64,000 nt of DNA from contig NZ_CP128360.1 of NCBI RefSeq assembly GCF_030345095.1, positions 5,642,001 through 5,706,000 on the forward strand, given 5' to 3'. Of the stretch, positions 8,269 through 15,982 are shown in pieces. A model generated the notes under the pieces. It ran no database searches, had not been told where the DNA came from, and saw only the letters and a program-made list of their open reading frames with translations. The number at the start of each line of letters is the position of its first letter. Positions within the stretch are counted from its first letter, which is position 1. A program made the translations under genes and the position numbers. This DNA is from Solwaraspora sp. WMMA2056. GTDB taxonomy: Bacteria > Actinomycetota > Actinomycetes > Mycobacteriales > Micromonosporaceae.

Positions 8269-8964
8269 ATGTATGCGGTCGCGAGCGGCTGGCAGGCGGA
8301 GACGGTCCGGCCAGGCGTGACCGGCAGCGGGTCGCCGGCCATCAGGGCCATGCAACGTTGGCAGACCATCGACGGGAGGGCGGCCGAGCGCGATGATGAG
8401 CCGGTGACGTCACGGACTGCAGGCAGCCGGCACCAGGCCGGGACGCCGGAGTCCAGCCACGGGGACGATCTCGTCCGCACGCTGTATGCCGAGCACGCCC
8501 GACCCCTGTTGGGGTTCGTGCTCCGGCTGACCGGGGGGGACCGGCAGCGGGCCGAGGACATCGTCCAGGAGACACTGCTGCGGGCGTGGCGCAACGCCCA
8601 CCGGCTCGGTGCCCAGGGGCAGGCGTCGTTGCGCCCCTGGCTGGTCACCGTGGCACGGCGGATCGCCATCGACGACCACCGCAGCGAGAAGGCCCGGCCG
8701 ACCGAGGAGTACGACCGGGACCTGGAAAGTTTCGCCGAGTCCGACGGCACCGATCAGGTGCTGCGTCAGATGACGGTGACCGATGCCATGCGGACGTTGA
8801 GCCAGCCGCACCGGGAGATCCTGATCGAGACGTACTTCCGGGGACGCACCGTCCCCGAGGCGGCACAGGAGCTTGGTCTGCCACTGGGTACCGCGAAGTC
8901 GCGGGTCTACTACGCGCTACGTGCGCTGCGGACGGCGCTGCAACAGCGGGGGGTAACGGAATGA
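8269..8964 (+). CDS. ECF-type RNA polymerase sigma factor
   Basis: 231-residue group IV sigma factor that redirects RNA polymerase, likely held inactive by the next gene's product. Region 2 is visible in LYAEHARPLLGFVLRLTGG and AEDIVQETLLRAWRNAHRL. Region 4 is LSQPHREILIETYFRG followed by the helix-turn-helix GLPLGTAKSRVYYALRAL. The ATG at 8269 is chosen because GGAGGT (8257-8262) sits six bases upstream. It leaves an unconserved tail of about 60 residues, and GTG 8404 is a possible shorter start. The stop overlaps the anti-sigma start (ATGA, 8961-8964), the usual arrangement of an ECF sigma with its regulator. The target regulon is not visible; the two exported proteins downstream are candidates only by position. 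Confidence 0.9.
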   Translation: MYAVASGWQAETVRPGVTGSGSPAIRAMQRWQTIDGRAAERDDEPVTSRTAGSRHQAGTPESSHGDDLVRTLYAEHARPLLGFVLRLTGGDRQRAEDIVQETLLRAWRNAHRLGAQGQASLRPWLVTVARRIAIDDHRSEKARPTEEYDRDLESFAESDGTDQVLRQMTVTDAMRTLSQPHREILIETYFRGRTVPEAAQELGLPLGTAKSRVYYALRALRTALQQRGVTE

Positions 8965-9839
8965 CACGGTCCGCGCACTGGGACGTCGGGGCGTACGCGC
9001 TGGGCGCGCTCGACGCCGACGACGTCGAGCGTTTCGAGGAGCACCTCGCGGGCTGCTGGGCCTGCGCCGCCGAACTCGAGTCCCTGATCCCGATCGTCGG
9101 GCTGATGTCCACGGTCGACATCAGCCAACTGGAGGGCAGTTCCGCCCTCCCTTCGCAGAGCCCCACCGGTGTGGACCTGCCTGGTGGGGCGACCGGCAGC
9201 GCCGACGACGTGCCGCCGCCCGGCTGGGCCGGCGGCGAGTCCGGCACCGACCGGCACCGCGACCATGGTCAGGTCCTTCCGCTCGACCTCGCCCGTAGCT
9301 CCCGCCGTCGGCGGCTGGCCAGCCGACCGGTACAGATCGCTGCCGGGTTCGTCCTGATGGCGACTCTGACCGGCGGCTCGTTCCTGGTCGGCGCGCAATG
9401 GTTCGGCGCGGACTCCGCCACGGTGCCGCAGGCCGGCGGGGAGGTCTCGGCCACTGCCGGTCCGTCTCCGCTCGGTCCACAGTCCGGGGTCGGCGGGCCG
9501 GAGGTGACCGGGGAGAAGTTCAGCACGGTCGACCCGACCACCGGGGTGGAGGCGGACGTGGTGCTGGAGGAGGCCGGGTGGGGCACCCAGGTGTCCTTCG
9601 CGCTACGCCGGGTGCCAGGGCCGATGCAGTGCCGGCTGGTGGTCATCCGGGCCAGCGGCACCGCCGAGGTGCTCTCCACCTGGGCCGTGCCGGAAACCGG
9701 TTACGGCACGCCCGAACAGCCGGCCCCACTACTGCTCACGACGTCCACCGCAGCACCACGCGACGATATCGAACGCATCCAGGTGCAGGCGGTCGACCAG
9801 TCCGGCGTGGCCACGGCACTCGTGACGGTACCGGTCTGA
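8961..9839 (+). CDS. Zinc-binding transmembrane anti-sigma factor
   Basis: 292 residues. The N-terminal anti-sigma domain carries the zinc motif H-x3-C-x2-C in EEHLAGCWACAAEL plus an upstream His at residue 6. A Gly/Pro/Ser-rich linker follows. One membrane helix lies at about 118-140 (VQIAAGFVLMATLTGGSFLVG). The remaining roughly 150 residues are predicted outside the cell and resemble RskA-type C-terminal sensor domains. The family binds the ECF sigma in the cytoplasm and releases it after redox change or regulated proteolysis; which signal applies here is unknown. Translation is coupled to the sigma gene by the ATGA overlap. Confidence 0.88.
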   Translation: MTRSAHWDVGAYALGALDADDVERFEEHLAGCWACAAELESLIPIVGLMSTVDISQLEGSSALPSQSPTGVDLPGGATGSADDVPPPGWAGGESGTDRHRDHGQVLPLDLARSSRRRRLASRPVQIAAGFVLMATLTGGSFLVGAQWFGADSATVPQAGGEVSATAGPSPLGPQSGVGGPEVTGEKFSTVDPTTGVEADVVLEEAGWGTQVSFALRRVPGPMQCRLVVIRASGTAEVLSTWAVPETGYGTPEQPAPLLLTTSTAAPRDDIERIQVQAVDQSGVATALVTVPV

Positions 9840-9884
9840 CCGGGGGTCTCGACCATTCCCACATCGACAACAGAATCAGGTGTG

Positions 9885-9945
9885 ACGCCGACAGTCCGTG
9901 GGTGTCCGGAGCAAATGCCGGACACCCACGGACTGTCGGCGTTTT
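9885..9945 (+). terminator. Perfect 24-bp inverted repeat, probable terminator of the sigma/anti-sigma operon
   Basis: Bases 9886-9909 and 9918-9941 are perfect reverse complements with an 8-base loop (AGCAAATG). The right arm is followed by TTTT. It lies 47 bases after the anti-sigma stop. The stem is unusually long for a simple terminator, so a dispersed palindromic repeat is an alternative. Confidence 0.65.
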
Positions 9946-10124
9946 GCGGACCGTCCGGCAGCCGGATCCGCCTGACCGGCGACGCAGAAGCAGCCGACAC
10001 GCAGCCCGGCAGCACCTGGTTCAACCAGCACATGTGAAATTGTGCACTCGCTATTGCCGATCCAATCCTGCGGATGGTGCGTACCTCTAGATGAAGCCCG
10101 ATGTGGACGAATGAGGGAGGGCAC

Positions 10125-10823
10125 GTGGCACTGGGAAAGCGGACCGTCATAGTCGCAGGCGCGCTGGCGGCACTCGTGTTGCCGGGTTGCGCCCCGGCAG
10201 GTTACAACCCGGACGACTTTGGCGGCGCTCAGGCCCAGCCGGTCGTCAACGCGGCGAACGCGGCGCAGGCTTCGGCCGCGCCCGAGCCGGTCGACACCGA
10301 TGACGTCGCCGTCGACGTCGCCGACGAGGACCTCACCAAGGAACTGGTCGGCAAGGCTGTCGACAAGATGGGTAACGTCGTCACGGACGAGGACGGCTGG
10401 CTGCTCTACCGCTTCGAGAACGACACCGACGACCCGCCGGCGTCGAACTGCGAGGGCGACTGCGCCAAGATCTGGCCGCCGGCCCTGACCGACGGCGACC
10501 CGATCCTGTCCGGAGTGGACGAGGAGCTGGTCGGCACGGTGAACCGGCCCGACGGCACCCGGCAGCTGACCATCGACGGATGGCCGATCTACTACTACGC
10601 GGGCGACGAGAAGCCCGGCGACTGGAAGGGCCAGGGCGTCGGTGGCACCTGGTTCGTCGTCCAGCCGGACGGCTCGAAGAACCTGGAATGCCTGCCGGAG
10701 GGCACGCCGAAGCCGATCGCGGTGCCGGACGGCGACGGCCGCGACAACATCAAGGGCCTCGACAGCAAGGACTCGGACAAGGACGCCGACTCCGACAGCG
10801 ACTCGGGCGACTACGACTACTGA
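10125..10823 (+). CDS. Secreted lipoprotein with two COG4315-type repeats
   Basis: 232 residues. The signal peptide ends in the lipobox LPGC (Cys22), so the mature protein is predicted to be lipid-anchored outside the membrane. Two copies of the secreted repeat known from COG4315/PF03640 proteins are present. The first reads GWLLYRFENDTDD...NCEGDCAKIWPP; the second has GWPIYYYAGDEKPGDWKGQG...GTWFVVQPDG. The function of this family is unknown. The last 20 residues are almost only Asp, Ser, Lys and Gly, ending DYDY, which is odd and could bind cations. GTG 10125 is chosen over ATG 10101 because the signal peptide then starts properly and AGGGAGG lies just upstream, although the spacing is short (4 bases). 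Confidence 0.8.
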   Translation: MALGKRTVIVAGALAALVLPGCAPAGYNPDDFGGAQAQPVVNAANAAQASAAPEPVDTDDVAVDVADEDLTKELVGKAVDKMGNVVTDEDGWLLYRFENDTDDPPASNCEGDCAKIWPPALTDGDPILSGVDEELVGTVNRPDGTRQLTIDGWPIYYYAGDEKPGDWKGQGVGGTWFVVQPDGSKNLECLPEGTPKPIAVPDGDGRDNIKGLDSKDSDKDADSDSDSGDYDY

Positions 10824-10845
10824 TACCCCACGGCGCCCGTGATTC

Positions 10846-10888
10846 GCGGCGGCCGGTCGTTGCCAGGGAGGGCGCGGCCGGCCGCCGC
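10846..10888 (+). terminator. Hairpin after the lipoprotein gene
   Basis: An 11-bp perfect GC-rich stem (10846-10856 with 10878-10888) with a 21-base loop lies 22 bases after the stop codon. There is no clear T-run, so it could act as a terminator or as a 3' mRNA-stabilising hairpin. Confidence 0.4.
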
Positions 10889-10984
10889 TTCGTTGTGTGC
10901 GCACTGTCGGCATGCCGCATCATCGGCAAGCTTGAAATCGACATTAATTGCCGCCTAAGTGTTTCGCATTTACCGGAAGGATTG

Positions 10985-11014
10985 TTGACTGTCGTCGAGT
11001 CACCTTCGTACGGT
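10985..11014 (+). promoter_or_regulatory. Candidate sigma-70 type promoter for the secreted protein at 11099
   Basis: TTGACT (10985-10990) and TACGGT (11009-11014) are separated by 18 bases. The predicted start near 11021 gives a leader of about 78 bases with AGAGGTGG before the GTG. Seen by eye only. Confidence 0.4.
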
Positions 11015-11098
11015 CGGTCTCCGCGAACAGACATCGCAGCACCGACCGCGTTGCACCGGACGCCCTCGGTCGGGGTCCGATGAAAGAGGTGGCATCAC

Positions 11099-12016
11099 GT
11101 GAACCGTTCACCGCGCCGACGGCGTACCGACGATCGACCTGCCCGACGCGGCAGCACCCGGACCCGCGTACTCGCGGTGGCCATGATGCTCGCGGTCTTC
11201 GGCGGAGTCGTCGCCGTAACCCAGATCTCCTCCGCCGGGACCCGGGGCGACCGGGACCGGGACCGGGACCGCCGGGACCGCGCCGTCGCCTGTCAGAGCG
11301 CACCGGACCCGGCCGCATCGACCGATCCGGCCGACACCGGCACCACGGTGGACGAGTTCGGGGTCCGGCACCACTGGGGCGACGGCCAGCGTGGCCCGAC
11401 CGGCGGCCGGGACGCCTGTCCGCAGCCGTCCGCCGAGGGCACCGCCACCGCCGTGCCGGCCCCCGACGCACTGGAGATTCTCGGCGACGACTGCTCCGGC
11501 AGCGATCTGCCACCGCACGACGGGTTCCAGGTCGGTGACCGCTGCGTGAGCACGGCCTTCGGCGAGGTCGGCGACGCCGACAACAACCCCCAGCTCATGA
11601 TCGTCTCGGCGCCTGACCGGGTCCGGTCGAACGAGCCCTTCACCTTGCGGATCAGCACCCGCAACCTGGTCCGGGACCGGTTCCTGCCGGCCGGGCAGGG
11701 TGGTTACTACCTGGAAAGCTCCTTCCTGAACGAGGACGGGCTGACCCGGGGGCACTTCCATACCGCCTGCCGGATGCTCACCAGCAACCGCACCGCACCC
11801 CAGCCCGGACCGGTGCCGGCGTTCTTCGTTGCCACCGAGGACGGCCGGGGCGGTGCGGATGCCGACGAGGTCACCGTCGAGGTTCCGGGCCTGCCCGGCC
11901 CTGGCGTGGCACAGTGCGCGTCCTGGGCCGGCGACGGCTCCCACCGGGTGCCGATGATGCAGCGGGCCAACCAGATCCCCGCCTTCGACGTGGTCCGGGT
12001 GCTGGTCACCCGATAG
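11099..12016 (+). CDS. Exported or membrane-anchored protein of unknown function
   Basis: 305 residues starting at a GTG preceded by AGAGGTGG. An Arg-rich N-terminus (RSPRRRRTDDRPARRGS) is followed by one hydrophobic segment (about 25-43, VLAVAMMLAVFGGVVAV), a signal peptide or signal anchor. Next comes a run of alternating Arg-Asp (GDRDRDRDRRDRA), then a Cys-containing domain with the notable segments GGYYLESSFLNEDG, LTRGHFHTACRML and APQPGPVPAFFVATEDG. The paired His and Cys residues look like a folded extracellular domain, but I do not recognise the family with confidence. It follows the lipoprotein gene on the same strand with its own candidate promoter. Confidence 0.7.
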   Translation: MNRSPRRRRTDDRPARRGSTRTRVLAVAMMLAVFGGVVAVTQISSAGTRGDRDRDRDRRDRAVACQSAPDPAASTDPADTGTTVDEFGVRHHWGDGQRGPTGGRDACPQPSAEGTATAVPAPDALEILGDDCSGSDLPPHDGFQVGDRCVSTAFGEVGDADNNPQLMIVSAPDRVRSNEPFTLRISTRNLVRDRFLPAGQGGYYLESSFLNEDGLTRGHFHTACRMLTSNRTAPQPGPVPAFFVATEDGRGGADADEVTVEVPGLPGPGVAQCASWAGDGSHRVPMMQRANQIPAFDVVRVLVTR

Positions 12017-12094
12017 GCGCCCGGTGGTGCACCCACTGGGCAACCGGTGCGGGTCGCCAGCCGGGGCGGTGGCCGCCCGCACCACACCGGCTGG

Positions 12095-12100
12095 CACAGT
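12095..12100 (+). promoter_or_regulatory. -10-like hexamer CACAGT, leaderless start at 12108
   Basis: CACAGT plus seven bases precedes the ATG, with no ribosome site. It supports the ATG at 12108 over the upstream in-frame GTG at 12024. Confidence 0.35.
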
Positions 12101-12107
12101 GGCGGTC

Positions 12108-13043
12108 ATGGCCGGGCACGAGCGGGTGGACAGGTCGGCGAGCCGGCAACGGATTCTGCGGCCACCGGCCGGTTACCACCTGGCCCGGTCCGTGCGTCCG
12201 CTGGCGATGGGCCGGTTCGACCCCTGCGCCCGCTGGCACGCGGACACCTTCTGGTGGACCGCCCGTATGCCGAGCGGTCCGGCGACACTCACGCTGCACC
12301 GGCGCGGCGGCGAGCTGATCGCCACCGGGCACGGCCCCGGCGCGGCCGACGTCGTCGACATCGCCGACGCGGTCGCCGGGCTCCGCGACGACGTCGACGG
12401 ATTCCGTCCGCTCGCCCGACGCCACCCGGTGGTGCATGCCCTGGCCCGCCGCTACGCCGGGGTCCGGCTGCCCGCGACCGGCGCGGTGTTCGCCCGGGTG
12501 CTGCGGGCCGTCCTGGAGCAGAAGGTGACCGGGGTCGAGGCCTACCGCGGGTACGCCGCCACCGTACGCGCCTTCGGGACACCGGCACCCGGGCCGGCGG
12601 CCGGCCTGTGGGTCACCCCCGAACCAGCGGTGATCGCGACGACCCCGTACTGGAAGTTCCACCCGCTCGGCATCGAGCAGCGCCGAGCGCAGACCCTGTG
12701 CCGGGCGGCGGCCGTGGCCGACCGGCTGGAGGCCAGCGTCGACGCGGCGACCGCGACCAGCCGACTGACGAGCCTGCCCGGAATCGGCCCGTGGACCGCC
12801 GCCGAGGTGGTCCGGGTCGCCTTCGGCGCGGCGGACGCGGTGAGCGTCGGGGACTTCCACCTGCCGAACACGGTCGCCTGGGCGCTGGCCGGCGAGGCAC
12901 GCGGCGACGACCAGCGGATGCTGGACCTGCTGGAGCCGTTCCGTGGCCACCGGGGACGGGTCTGCCTGCTGCTGGAGCTGGCCGGCCTGGCGGCCCCCCG
13001 GTTCGGCCCCCGCGCACCGCTGCGGTCCTTCGCGCGGTTCTGA
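12108..13043 (+). CDS. DNA-3-methyladenine glycosylase II-type (AlkA-like HhH-GPD) protein
   Basis: 311 residues. The C-terminal half has the helix-hairpin-helix segment SLPGIGPWTAAEVVRVAFG and, twelve or so residues later, the catalytic Asp in AVSVGDFHLPN, both hallmarks of HhH-GPD base-excision glycosylases. An upstream helix, VFARVLRAVLEQKVT, matches the family. AlkA-type enzymes remove alkylated bases from DNA; the exact substrate cannot be told. The N-terminal part (about 1-100) matches the AlkA N-terminal region only in outline. The start is supported by a leaderless promoter pattern. It lies in a repair-rich neighbourhood (LigC and a LigD-type polymerase follow within 6 kb). Confidence 0.85.
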   Translation: MAGHERVDRSASRQRILRPPAGYHLARSVRPLAMGRFDPCARWHADTFWWTARMPSGPATLTLHRRGGELIATGHGPGAADVVDIADAVAGLRDDVDGFRPLARRHPVVHALARRYAGVRLPATGAVFARVLRAVLEQKVTGVEAYRGYAATVRAFGTPAPGPAAGLWVTPEPAVIATTPYWKFHPLGIEQRRAQTLCRAAAVADRLEASVDAATATSRLTSLPGIGPWTAAEVVRVAFGAADAVSVGDFHLPNTVAWALAGEARGDDQRMLDLLEPFRGHRGRVCLLLELAGLAAPRFGPRAPLRSFARF

Positions 13044-13109
13044 CCGCGTCGGCGGCCGGGCCCCGGTGCAGCCCGGGCGCACCGGATCAGCCGGCCCCTC
13101 CGCAGCGGA

Positions 13110-13640
13110 TCAGCGGGTCAGCCGGCGCAGCGCGACACCCAGTCGCCAGGCGTAGAGATGCTGGGCCGCCACCGCGACCGGGCCGGCGAGCCGCATCGCC
13201 GGTGCCACCGGTCGGCTGAACGCCACCACGGAGAACCACACCCGGTCACCGGCCCGCTCCACCAGGAAGGCCTCCTCGCCGCTGGCCGGGTGCCCGTCGA
13301 GCGTGCCGTAGGCGAACCCGACCCGGTCCGCGGTGTCGGTCGCCCACACGACCGCGCACGGCGCGGTCATCCGCAGCGGACCCACGCCGAGGCTGACCGT
13401 GACCTGCACACCGGGTTCGGCGCGTGGTGCCGAGGCGGCGACCCGGGCCCCGGCGGCCCGGTGCATCCGCCAGGTGAGCACGGCCCGTCCCGCACGGTCG
13501 AAGGTGCCTGGTCGTAGCGCCGTCCGGTAGCGCAGATGGCGGTAACCGGCGGGCAGGGCCGGGTAGGGCCGGTGCCCGGCCTCGGCGGTACGCAGCAACT
13601 GGCTGGTGGCCCCGGTCTGCGGATAGGTGAAACCTGACAT
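13110..13640 (-). CDS. DUF1990 family protein
   Basis: 176 residues starting at an ATG preceded by AAAGG on the minus strand. Conserved features of DUF1990 are visible: AGYRHLRYRTALRPGTFD near the N-terminus, VLTWRMHRAAGARVAASA in the middle, RVGFAYGTLDGHPASGEEAF, and WFSVVAFSRPVAPAMRLAG at the end. The family is widespread in actinobacteria and plants, folds like START/SRPBCC lipid-binding domains, and has no established enzymatic role. The gene converges on the glycosylase and diverges from the methyltransferase at 13779. Confidence 0.85.
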   Translation of the reverse strand: MSGFTYPQTGATSQLLRTAEAGHRPYPALPAGYRHLRYRTALRPGTFDRAGRAVLTWRMHRAAGARVAASAPRAEPGVQVTVSLGVGPLRMTAPCAVVWATDTADRVGFAYGTLDGHPASGEEAFLVERAGDRVWFSVVAFSRPVAPAMRLAGPVAVAAQHLYAWRLGVALRRLTR

Positions 13641-13764
13641 CCGGTTCGCCTTTCTCAGGCACCTGCCGCCACCGTTGACAAGCAGTCGGGACAGGCGGTG
13701 CGCGATGCGGTACGCACCTCGAATTGTGCCCGCGACGAACCGTTGATGTTTCCACATTTGGCGG

Positions 13765-13770
13765 TAAGGT
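13765..13770 (+). promoter_or_regulatory. -10-like hexamer TAAGGT, leaderless start at 13779
   Basis: TAAGGT plus eight bases precedes the ATG. The AAGG inside it could alternatively serve as a weak ribosome site, so the reading is ambiguous. Confidence 0.35.
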
Positions 13771-13778
13771 CTCCGGAC

Positions 13779-14792
13779 ATGACGGCGCTCACACCGGTCC
13801 TGCCCGACCTGAAGGCGAACTACCTTCGCACCGGCTTCCATCGGGTCCACGGCTGGCTGAACCCGTCGACCGCCGTCTACCTGAGCGGCATCGAGACCGC
13901 GCAGCGCGCCGACGGCATCACCGGCGATGTCGCCGAGATCGGGATCCACCACGGCAAGTCGTTCCTCTGTCTCGCGCTCGCCCTGCCGACGGACCAGCGG
14001 GCGGTCGCCATCGACGTGTTCGGCGACCAGTCGGCGAACGTGGACCGGTCCGGGTACGGCGACCGGGACACGTTCGAGCAGAACCTGGCGACCTACGGTG
14101 CCGGCGACAACGTCGACATCCTGCAGACATCCAGCCTGGAGCTGGAACAGACCGGATTCGTCTCGGCCGGCCGCCGGTTCCGGATCTTCTCCATCGACGG
14201 CGGACATACCACTGAGATCACCGAGAACGATCTCCGGATCGCCGAGCAGACGGTCACCGAGCGCGGAATGGTCGTTGTCGACGACATTCTCAACCGGCAC
14301 TGGCTCGGTGTGATCACCGGCCTCTTCCGGTACCTCGAGCACGGCGGCAGCCTGGTGCCCGCCGTGCTGGTGCCCAACAAGCTGATCCTCGCCACCTCGG
14401 TGGAGCAGGCCAAGCAGTACCGGGCGATGTTCGCCGAGCACTTCGCCGCTACCCGGGAGAAGGCCGACGTACCGCTCGCCGGGCATCAGGTCGACATCTA
14501 CGCCGACCGCCCCTGGCTGGTGCGCGGCGAGAACGGCGAGTCCGGTCCGATCCTCGAGCACGAGCCGATGTCGACCATCCCGACCGCCCGGCTGAGCGAG
14601 CTCGAGGAGCAACTGCGGTCCAGCCGTGCCGAGCTCGACCGCACCAAACGGCAGCTCAAGACCGTACGGCAGGAACTGCGCGCCGCCGCCGTGCCGTTGT
14701 ACCGCAAGGCCGCCCGCCGGATGCCCTGGCTGGCCCGTCCGGTCCGGCCGGTGTTCCGGCGGGTACGCGACGTGTGGCGGCGTTTTCACTGA
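13779..14792 (+). CDS. Class I SAM-dependent methyltransferase with C-terminal coiled coil
   Basis: 337 residues. A Rossmann methyltransferase of the Methyltransf_24 type is visible: DVAEIGIHHGKSFLCLA (motif I), AVAIDVFGDQSANVD (motif II acidic residue) and FRIFSIDGGHTTEITENDL followed by GMVVVDDIL (motif IV/V). This arrangement occurs in enzymes that modify small molecules, sugars or cell-surface glycans. Residues about 262-305 (LSELEEQLRSSRAELDRTKR...) form a coiled coil. The tail is very basic (RRMPWLARPVRPVFRRVRD) and could contact membrane or nucleic acid. The substrate is unknown. The gene stands alone, divergent from DUF1990. Confidence 0.75.
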   Translation: MTALTPVLPDLKANYLRTGFHRVHGWLNPSTAVYLSGIETAQRADGITGDVAEIGIHHGKSFLCLALALPTDQRAVAIDVFGDQSANVDRSGYGDRDTFEQNLATYGAGDNVDILQTSSLELEQTGFVSAGRRFRIFSIDGGHTTEITENDLRIAEQTVTERGMVVVDDILNRHWLGVITGLFRYLEHGGSLVPAVLVPNKLILATSVEQAKQYRAMFAEHFAATREKADVPLAGHQVDIYADRPWLVRGENGESGPILEHEPMSTIPTARLSELEEQLRSSRAELDRTKRQLKTVRQELRAAAVPLYRKAARRMPWLARPVRPVFRRVRDVWRRFH

Positions 14793-14896
14793 CGGGACGG
14801 CCGTGACCGCGAGACGGGAACGCCGGTGACGGCCCGGTCGGAATCGCCGGCCACGACGGGGCCCGGACCGTCGGGGCGGGATGGTTCACTGGTCCG

Positions 14897-15982
14897 GTGA
14901 AACTGCCGATCCCCTGCCCGATCGAACCGATGCTGGCCAGGCCGGTCACCACACTGCCGGTCGCCGACGGGCTCAGCTACGAGCCCAAGTGGGACGGCTA
15001 CCGGTGCGTCATCTTCCGCGACGGCACCGAGGTGGAGCTGGCCAGCCGTGGCGGCAAGACCCTCACCAGGTACTTCCCGGAAGTGATCACCCAGGCGCTG
15101 GCGCAGTTGCCACCCCGGGTCGTCGTCGACGGTGAGCTGGTCGTGATCCGCCCGGAGGCAGACCGGTCACGGCTGGACTTCGACCTGCTCGGGCAGCGCA
15201 TCCACCCGGCGGCGTCGCGGGTCCGGCTGCTCGCCGAGCAGACCCCGGCCTCGTTCGTCGCCTTCGACCTGCTCGCCCTCGACGACACGGCCCTGCTCGA
15301 CGAGCCGTTCCGCATCCGGCGCGAGCGGTTGACCGACGCCCTGGCCACCGTCACCGCCCCCATGCATCTGACGCCGGTCACCACCGACCCGCAGACCGCC
15401 CGGCAGTGGTTCGACATCTTCGAGGGCGCCGGCCTCGACGGGGTGATCGCCAAACCGGCCGAGCTGCGGTACGAACCAGGCAAACGGTCGATGTTCAAGG
15501 TCAAGCACGGGCGTACCGCCGATGTGGTCGTGGCCGGATTCCGCTGGCACAAGTCCGGCCCGGTGGTGGGTTCACTGCTGCTCGGTCTCTACGACGACAC
15601 CGGCACGCTGCACCACGTCGGGGTCTGTGCGTCGTTCACCGCGGCCCGGCGGGCCGAGCTGGTCGAGGAGCTGGCACCACTGCGTACCACCGCAGCCGAA
15701 CACCCGTGGGTCGGCGGTGACGGGACCTCCGGGCAGCGCGTGCCGGGAGCGCCCAGCCGGTGGAGCGGCGGCAAGAACCTCGAATGGCAGCCGCTGCGAC
15801 CCGAGTGGGTCGCCGAGGTCGCCTACGACGCGATGGAGGGTGACCGGTTCCGGCACACCGCACGGTTCCTGCGCTGGCGCCCGGACCGCGATCCCGCCTC
15901 GTGCCGCTACGACCAGCTCGTCCGGCCGGTACGCTTCGACGTCGACCGGGTGCTCGCCGGCGACCCCACCGGTCGACGGTGA
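14897..15982 (+). CDS. ligC: ATP-dependent DNA ligase, LigC type
   Basis: 361-residue ATP-dependent ligase of the small bacterial end-joining class. The adenylated lysine is K31 in YEPKWDGYR (motif I). Motif III-like VVVDGELVV, motif IV GLDGVIAKP and motif V MFKVKHGRTADVVVAGF are present, followed by an OB-fold domain (about 220-350). The enzyme seals nicks using ATP, and in actinobacteria LigC acts in base-excision or backup end-joining repair. The GTG at 14897 has TTCACT six bases upstream, a weak match to the leaderless pattern. The next gene starts inside the stop codon (GTGA), which is an unexpected partner. A LigD-type polymerase domain lies 1.7 kb away on the other strand. Confidence 0.93.
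   Translation: MKLPIPCPIEPMLARPVTTLPVADGLSYEPKWDGYRCVIFRDGTEVELASRGGKTLTRYFPEVITQALAQLPPRVVVDGELVVIRPEADRSRLDFDLLGQRIHPAASRVRLLAEQTPASFVAFDLLALDDTALLDEPFRIRRERLTDALATVTAPMHLTPVTTDPQTARQWFDIFEGAGLDGVIAKPAELRYEPGKRSMFKVKHGRTADVVVAGFRWHKSGPVVGSLLLGLYDDTGTLHHVGVCASFTAARRAELVEELAPLRTTAAEHPWVGGDGTSGQRVPGAPSRWSGGKNLEWQPLRPEWVAEVAYDAMEGDRFRHTARFLRWRPDRDPASCRYDQLVRPVRFDVDRVLAGDPTGRR

Noticed and set aside
10034-10085. ECF-type promoter TGAAAT...CGTACC before the lipoprotein gene
   Set aside because: The two boxes are about 40 bases apart, far from the usual 16-17.
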